This document shows positions 56,500-64,000 of a DNA stretch of 64,000 bases, one piece after another. The notes under the pieces are model-generated. The model was not told the origin of the DNA, did no database searches, and saw only the letters and a program-made list of their open reading frames with translations. Origin of the DNA: Cladocopium goreaui (lineage: Eukaryota; Sar; Dinophyceae; Suessiales; Symbiodiniaceae); assembly GCA_947184155.2 (NCBI GenBank), contig CAMXCT020000126.1, forward strand, positions 52,451 to 116,450, written 5' to 3'. A program made the position numbers and the translations under genes. The first letter of the stretch is position 1. Each line of letters begins with the position of its first letter.

Positions 56500-58690
56500 A
56501 AATGGTGGTGACCATCCAGGCACCCCATCTTTTCAGGAAAACTGGTAAGAGAGGTAAGAGAGGTAAGAGCAAGGTGCCAAAGGTGCTATTCACATTGCAG
56601 ACAACATCAACAACGACTGCAACTGCGATTACAACTCTTATTCTTAAAAAAAAACAATCATTGCACCTTCTGACCATGGAAAGTTTTTAGATAGCGTCGT
56701 TATATGTATATACTATGTTCCACATATCATCCTCATTCGCAGCATTCAGCCATTGCTATCTGTAGAAGTATTGCTACAGGCTGCTTTGACAACGATGATT
56801 CAGCAGCTTGGAATTCACCTCGCTCAATAGAGACCAAATGCGCCCCCAGGGATCCCCAAGGCCTTCGCTTTTAGAAGAAGCTCAGCATCCACCGGGCTCT
56901 CTGCTAGATCGAGCATCCGCAAATACCTGACTAACCGAAAGTTTGGCTGTGAAGCCCCAGAGGAAGAGCCGCTTACAGGAGAAACCTATAGACGTTGTCA
57001 CGAAGCAAAAAGAAAAAACAGCAACAAGCGCCGTCAAATTTCAACCAGCCCAGGCAGCCCAATGCTGCCAATGCTAGTTGCTAAATGAACGTCATTTTGG
57101 ATTGCCGAAAGGGCAATGATCCCAATGGCCTGAAGCGCAACTGGCTGGCACCAGGCGGATAGCTTTCTAGCTTCCTAGCTATGACCGCCCCAGAAATCAG
57201 GCAGTCAGTGACACGGGGCCAAGCCCATTTCGCCTGGGGCTGAACCAACAACCTTCATCCGGTTATCCTTTCTCATCTTTCTTGTGAAGTCAGAATCGAA
57301 CATTTTGTGCCGAAGTTGTTGTCTGCCCTCGGGCTCTTGAAAAGCATCATGGGCAGCTCTGCACCCAGATTTTAGGACAAGGAGGTTCAATGTTTGGACT
57401 CTTCGATTCCATTCCATGTTTTTGCGCATCACAGAATTGCCCACCTTCATTCATGCACCGGATTCAAAACATGCAGCTTGAAACAGCCTTTCTTCATCTT
57501 TCTTCTATGTTTTCGTCTCACTCTCACCCGCAATGTCTGACTCTGCTTGAGCCAACCCAGATCTGTCAAGGTCCGCGGTAGGTGGAAGAACCTGAGGCAA
57601 AGACCGCAGAGAATGAGGGGCGCAAGGTGACATGCAAGGGCACAAGCAGAACTTTTGCCATGGTGACATGACGGTGACATGATATGACCAGGAGTTGTTC
57701 GAAGCTGGGAACGGTTTCAAAGAATTCGCACTCCACAACACTTTCGAGAAACGATAAACAGTCTTGGGAAAGCGGCAGTTGCCTTCTGAAATGTGTGACC
57801 CCAAGCGTCTTAATCCTCCCTTTCTGAGTGGTCACACGTCATCTTTCTCATCAGTTTCTTCATTGGGATTGCTGGTCGCCCTGGGATTCTCTGTGTGCCT
57901 GAGTCGGAAACAAACCCAACGCATAGTGTGACATGGTGACAGAAAGCCACCAAACAAAACAAAAAGGTGTCGCAAAGAGTACCACAGTACCACGCAGCAC
58001 AATATCAGCAGCTCAGCCCTGGTCTCGGCAGCTTGTGAAGCTGCAAAAGTAACCATGGCCTGCTGTGGCATGGGTTAACTTTTGATCATGGCAGGCAGTG
58101 TTTGCTGTCAGTCATGCACATCTGAAAAGTATTTTTAAACACGGGTGTTGGCATAAGCTGGCATGCATAAGTTCGCATAAGCTTCGGAAATCGACGATGG
58201 AGCCAATGATTTTTTCTTGCACAATTTTCAAACTGTCAACATCTTGCATCACAATATATCATAACCACCGGTACATAAAATTACTATAAGTATATTTCAT
58301 TATTTCGCCATTCTTTGGAACTTCGAACTTCAACCTTCAAGCGTCCGATTTTTCGCCGTAAGTGTTTGGTGTAGCCAATGCCTTGACCCCATCGCCTCTT
58401 CAGCTGTTGCCGCCACGAGATGATCGCTGTGTCGTCGGATGGCGACACGGCGCAGCGACATTGCCTGATCCAGGTTGGAGGATGCATCAGGCAAAATGTT
58501 GACGCAAGAAGTGGTGATTTAACCAGGGGATCTATCATGATAAAACAAGTTCATTGATGTGCGGAAAATGGCGGATTTGGGGGGTTGTCCATGGCTGTTT
58601 CGGTGGTTCGGTGTGAAAATTGCACCTCAAATCTGTTTTCATCCGATCGGTGGAGGTGCACTTGAACACTGGCAAATAATTAGTTGAATT
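56500..58690. other. No recognised gene
   Basis: Open minus-strand stretches at 57566-57835 and 58284-58538 have protein-like composition without a domain or clear splice partners. Nothing firmer seen. Confidence 0.35.
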
Positions 58691-58699
58691 TGAACTATA

Positions 58700-60475
58700 C
58701 TAACATTCGCTACTCCTTATATACATAATATACATGCATGTGCAAATGACCATACACATACATACACGATATGCAAACGCAAACACCTATATATACATAT
58801 AGACACGTACACATACACATGCATAAACATATGCAATAATACATACTTACATACATACATACCATACCATACCATACCATACCATACCATACAATACCAT
58901 ACCATACCATACCATTACATTACATTACATTACATACATAAATGCAATACATACATACATACATACATACATAAAAACAAAACATAACATTACATTACAT
59001 TACACTACACTACATTACATTACATCACATTACATACATATATACATTACATACATACATTACATTACATTACATCACATTACATTACATTATATTATAT
59101 TACATTACATACATTACATACATACATACATACATACATACGTACATACATACATACATACACACACACATACATACATACATAAATACATACATACGTA
59201 CGAACGTACGTACGTACGTATGTACGTACGTCCATACGTACATACATACATACGTACGTACATACATACATACATACGTCCATACGTCCATACGTACACA
59301 CGTACATACGTACATAAGTACATATACGTACATACATACATACATGCATACGTCCATACGTACATACGTACATACGTACATATGAGATACGTAGATACAT
59401 GCATACGTACATACGTACATACGTACGTACGTACATACGTACATACGTACATACATATGTACATACTACATAGAGTACACCCATACATCCATACCTCCAT
59501 ACATCCATCCATCCACCCATCCATACATCCATACATCCATGTATACATGCATGCAAACATACATACATACATACATACATACAGACAGACAGACATACAT
59601 ACATACACACACATACATACGTACATACATACATACATACATACATGACATACATACCTACCTACCTACCTACCTACGTACATACGTACATTCGTACATA
59701 CGTACATTCGTACATACGTAGATACGTAGATACGTAGATACGTACATACGTACATACGTACATACCTACATACCTACATACCTACATACCTACATACCTA
59801 CATACCTACATACCTACATACCTACATACATTACATACATTACATACATTACATACATTACATACATTACATACATTACATACATTACATACATTACATA
59901 CATTACATACATTACATACATTACATACATTACATACATTACATACATTACATACATTACATACATTACATACATTAATACATTACATACATTACATACA
60001 TTACATACATTACATACATTACATACATTACATACATTACATACATTACATACATTACATACATTACATACATTACATACATTACATACATTACATACAT
60101 TACATACATTACATTACATACATTACATACATTACATACATTACATTTTTAACATAAGAAAGGAAATACATAACAACCAAAGAAAGGAAAGGCACTTATA
60201 ACAAAACCAAAACATTACAACATTACATCATTACATCATTACATCCATTACATCCAACAAACAAAACATTACATACATTACATACATTACATACATTACA
60301 TACATTACATACATTACATACATTACATACATTACATACATTACATACATTACATACATTACATACATTACATACATTACATACATTACATACATTACAT
60401 ACATTACATACATTACATACATTACATACATTACATACATTACATACATTACATACATTACATACATTACATACA

Positions 60476-60506
<31 letters not shown>

Positions 60507-61175
60507 CATAACATAACATAACATAACATAACATACATACATACATACATCCATTCATTCATGCATGCATACATACATACTTACATCCATACATTCATGC
60601 ATGCATACATACATACTTACATACATACATACGTACATGCATTACAAACATACATACATTCAAACATACATACATACATGCATAAATAACTACATACATA
60701 CATACATACATACATACATACATGCACGCACGCACGCACGCGCACATGCATGCATCACAGCACTGCACAGCACAGCACAGCACGGTACAGTACAGCACAT
60801 CACATCACATTACATCACATAAGATTACGTTGCATTACATACATACATGTATATGGGGAAAAATATGTGCATATTTACATATACATATTTGCATGCTAAC
60901 ATGTATACATACTTTTATTTGTACATATATACACATACATGTTTACGTATATACATGTATACATATCATTTTTACATGTATACATAAATGCATATTTATT
61001 TTTTACACATAGGCGCATAGGCAAATACACACATAGACGCATAGACACACTGTGTGTGAAAATATGTGAAAAAATATATGCGTATGTATCTACGTACGTA
61101 CGGACGGACGGACGGACGGACGTTCGTACGTACATACGTATGTATGTATGCATGCATGCATGCATGCATGCATAC
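58700..61175. repeat. Block of TACA/ACATT microsatellites
   Basis: 2.4 kb of TACA, CCATA, CATTA, TACG and related units. Two long pure arrays of the 9-mer CATTACATA (59826-60146 and 60264-60482) are separated by 118 bp of non-repeat DNA. It ends with GGAC and TGCA runs (61096-61170). Tyr-Met-Cys-Val and Thr-Tyr-Ile-His open frames are artefacts. Confidence 0.97.
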
Positions 61176-61401
61176 GCACGGATCGAAGAGCTTTCGTTTC
61201 TAAACCACCCCAGCTGCCCCATAACAATTATATATAATATATACTTTACTTCGCGTGATCCCTGCCCTGACATATTATTTCAACTTTCTACCTGGCATCC
61301 ATTCTGACGTTCTTTCTGGCATTCTATCTGACATATGTTCTGACATTCTATCTGACATTCTATCTGACATTCTATGTGACATCTTGCGCTCGCAAAAAGG
61401 T

Positions 61402-61602
61402 CCCGCAGTGCCCACTGACATCTGGCCCTCGCGCTTGGGGCCCGGCAGTGCCCACTGAGATCTGGCCCTCGCGGTTGACGTCCGGCAGTGCCCACTGCGA
61501 TCTGGCGCTCGCTGTTGAGGCGCAGGAGTGCCCACTGAGATTTGGAGCTCGCGGTTGAAGTCCAGCAATGCCCGCTGAGATCTGGCCCTTGCGGTTGAGG
61601 GA
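61402..61602. repeat. 40-bp GC-rich tandem repeat, five copies
   Basis: GGCAGTGCCCACTGAGATCT and following sequence repeat at 40-bp steps (anchors 61406, 61446, 61486, 61526, 61566). It is preceded by a TCTGACATTCTA repeat (61300-61380). Confidence 0.93.
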
Positions 61603-61794
61603 GGAGAAGGGCAAAGAGAGTCACTGACCCGAGTGAGTCGCCCCAAACGTCCGAGTCAGGAACCCCATTGGACAAAGTCAGTCACCGGTGAACACTAGCA
61701 CAGTATGCAGGGAAAGCAAGAGGAGGAAACAGAGAGTCAGCAACCAAGAGTCCGTCACCCCTCGAGGCCGGGAGGAGGATCAAGGAACCCGGAG

Positions 61795-62010
61795 GAAAAC
61801 AGAAAGTCAACAACAAAGAGTCGGTCACCCTGGAAGGAGAATCCAGGAACCCCCGGGGAAAACAAAAAGTCAACAACAAAGAGTCGGTCACCCTGGAAGG
61901 AGAATCCAGGAACCCCCGGGGAAAACAAAAAGTCAACAACAAAGAGTCGGTCACCCTGGAAGGAGAATCCAGGAACCCCGGGGAAACAGAAAGTCAACAA
62001 CAAAAAGAGT
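61795..62010. repeat. 63-bp tandem repeat
   Basis: Three to four copies of a unit containing AAGTCAACAACAAAGAGTCG and CCAGGAACCCCCGGGGAAAA. Period 63 keeps frames open on both strands. A CTAT microsatellite follows (62024-62098). Confidence 0.93.
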
Positions 62011-62159
62011 CAGCCACCCCTGAAAGCTATCTATCTATCTACCTATCTATCTATCTATCTATCTATCTGACTGTCTATCTATCTATCAGTCTATCTATAA
62101 AGGAACCCATGGGAACATGGAAAAACGGAACGTCAACAACAAAGAGTCCCTCAAGAAAC

Positions 62160-63150
62160 CTTAACGCCTTAACGCAACCCCAAAGAAACCCCAAAGCAAC
62201 ACTAAGTAGAGCCTAAACCAAAACCCCTATTAACCCTAAACCAACCCGAAATATGCCCTAAACCAACCCCTAAATATACCCAAAACGAAACCTAAACATA
62301 CCCTAAATAAACCCTAAACCGACCTTGAATAAACCCTAAGCCAACCCTGAGTAAACCCCAAACCAGCGCTAAAACAAACCCTAAACCAGCCCCAAAACAA
62401 ACCCTAACAAAACAAGAATTCAACCCTAAACCAAACCAAAAGAAACCCTAAACCAAAGCAAGACTACATAAACCCTAAAACAAACCCGACAAAACCCAAA
62501 TTCCTAAATAAACCCGGCCCTAAACCAAGGTTAAAAAATTCAAACCCAATACTAAGTGAACCCTAAAGAGACCCTAAAACAACCTTGACAAAACCCGACA
62601 TTAACCATTAACCCAAAGCTAACCTCAAATACAACCTAAACCAAACCTGGCTATACCCTACACCAAGCCGAAATAAACCCTAATCTTCGCACAAACCCTG
62701 ATGAAACCCTAGCTTAACCTTAACCAACCCTTAAAAACCCTAAGCCAGGCCTAAATAAACCCCAAACCAACACTAAGTAAACCCTAAATAGACCCCAAAC
62801 CAAACCTTGACGAAACCCTACATTAGCCCAAAACCAACTCTAAACAAAACTTGAATCAAGCCTGAATATGTCCTAAACCAAGCCTAAATAAACCCTAAAC
62901 CAAGCCTAAATAACTCCTAAACCAACCTTAAAACACATCTTGACGAAACCCATCATTACCCTAAACCAACCCTTTAAAAACCCTAAACCAATCCTAAATA
63001 AACCCCAAACCAACACTAAGACAACCCTAAATAGACCCTAAAACAAACCATGAGGAAACCCTGCAGAAAGCTTAAACCAACCCTAAAACCAACCCTAAAT
63101 AGACACCAATACATCTTCAAACAACCTTGAACCAACCCTAAAGAAACCAT
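62160..63150. repeat. Degenerate CCCTAAA telomere-like array
   Basis: About 1 kb of AACCCTAAACCAACCCTAAATA-like units with many changes, opposite in orientation to the array at 17.85-19.14 kb. Confidence 0.9.
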
Positions 63151-63189
63151 GTCACTTTGATGGCCCACGAGGCACGCCGCAGGGCAGTC

Positions 63190-63588
63190 AGCACTCGCCC
63201 CCAGTGGGGCTGTGGAGGGTGACTGACTCCGACATGGGGGATGATTGACTCACTGTGGTCTGACTCTGGTAGTGGGTGGCCGATTCCGTCTGGTCTCGGG
63301 AGGAGAAGGAGAAGGAAGCGGAAGGAACTCTGATAAAATCTAGAAGATGCCTGGCCTTCGCCTTGGGCGAAAGGACGGGCGAGCGAAAGCGCTTCATGGC
63401 CATGGCAGCAGCGCCAGCTGCTGCAACCTGGGATTTGAGTCCAGTTGAATGAGATATCAATGCGATCAGTGGGATATAGATAGGATGGATTAGACATAAT
63501 TGGGATACAAAATGATTGTTCTCACCGGCTCTCACCATATGGGTAATTTTTTCCACAAGTTGGGGCCTCCGACCAACCAAAATCACTG
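63190..63588 (-). CDS. Two candidate exons, unrecognised
   Basis: 63588-63534 (ILVGRRPQLVEKITHM, ending ATG|GTGAGA, a canonical donor) and 63427 to about 63190 (after ATCCCAG|G; MAMKRFRSPVLSPKAKARHL then Ser/Thr-rich). Minus strand, natural composition, no domain recognised. Their order and linkage are inferred. Confidence 0.4.
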
Positions 63589-63599
63589 GGGTACGTACA

Positions 63600-64000
63600 A
63601 TTTGATGGGGATATATCATGGGATGCAATATATCATGGCATTCATCAGGTATATCAAGGTAAATGAATGATTCCCTTTCACCAGTTGAATGATCCTGGAA
63701 TGTTCATGCACTTGGATTCGACAATACCGCGGATCATGATTTCAGGTAGGGGCGGAAAACTGGATGAAAAGGAAAGGAAATGAAATGAAGATACCAATAT
63801 TCCCATCGTTCTAACCAGCTTTTAGGGGTTGGGGTCACATGCAAACTGTGATGGCTGAGCACTGCACAGATACTTCTGAACGGGTGACCTGTCCAGCAAT
63901 GAAGCATCAAATTGGCTGACACTTTGGGCATGTTCAAAGGCAAAGCGGTCATGTTTATCTTCAGAACAGGGGACTGTGAGAGTGCGTTTTTTGCACTCCT
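63600..64000 (-). other. Possible further minus-strand exon at window edge
   Basis: An open minus-strand frame around 63952-63830 (ALPLNMPKVSANLMLHCWTG) has natural composition. It cannot be judged without sequence beyond the window. Confidence 0.3.

Noticed and set aside
59095..60558. Open frames rich in Tyr-Val-Cys-Met and Thr-Tyr-Ile-His
   Set aside because: Artefacts of TACA and CATTACATA repeats.
1..64000. Dinoflagellate spliced-leader relic, tRNA or 5S rRNA genes
   Set aside because: I looked for the CATTTTGGCTCAAG core and for obvious cloverleaf or box sequences by eye and found none; a tool search would be needed to exclude tRNAs.

Overview
The window looks like nuclear DNA of a dinoflagellate, probably a symbiodiniacean or close relative such as Symbiodinium or Polarella. 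The evidence is structural. Coding sequence is broken into short exons by introns that start with GT, GC or GA and end in AG, with the next exon nearly always opening with G. A TTTAGGG-type telomere-like repeat is present, simple repeats are very abundant, and genes lie far apart. No rRNA, tRNA, spliced-leader sequence, CRISPR array or bacterial operon signal was seen. The assignment is an inference; no database was searched.

Every gene that can be recognised reads on the minus strand, as expected for a dinoflagellate unidirectional gene cluster. From high to low coordinates they are: an intact intronless SET-domain protein (53.1-54.1 kb); an unrecognised multi-exon gene (about 49.0-51.5 kb); a 15-exon RND/MMPL-type membrane transporter over about 19.6 kb (28.75-48.36 kb); a further multi-exon gene starting about 240 bp beyond its stop (27.6-28.5 kb); an Arg/Glu/Asp-rich exon at 24 kb; a KH-domain RNA-binding protein (about 20.5-21.7 kb); and weaker exon candidates near 14.0, 12.8, 10.6, 9.2, 6.2, 5.5 and 5.0 kb. 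No metabolic link between these genes is evident.

The transporter model is the main result. Fifteen exons give, in order, the 12-helix two-half RND/MMPL plan, with an Asp-Tyr motif in each half and nearly all exon phases matching. Its introns carry much of the odd DNA. Intron 6 (40.3-45.8 kb) holds a decayed tyrosine-recombinase element, an AT-rich tract and several tandem arrays. Intron 8 (33.7-39.8 kb) is mostly a 5-kb heptanucleotide satellite. Intron 14 (28.8-30.8 kb) holds dispersed copies of a small inverted repeat.

Outside the genes, 15.3-19.6 kb is a repeat block: a degenerate TTTAGGG-type array interrupted by a 2.1-kb segment with inverted ends, containing 230-bp repeats and an open frame of four 42-residue CCHC units. 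The right side, 58.7-63.2 kb, is almost entirely microsatellite and minisatellite and ends in a CCCTAAA-like array of the opposite orientation. The left 4.6 kb and parts of 6.4-8.5, 14-15, 19.7-20.4, 21.7-23.8 and 56.5-58.7 kb show nothing I can assign to a gene.
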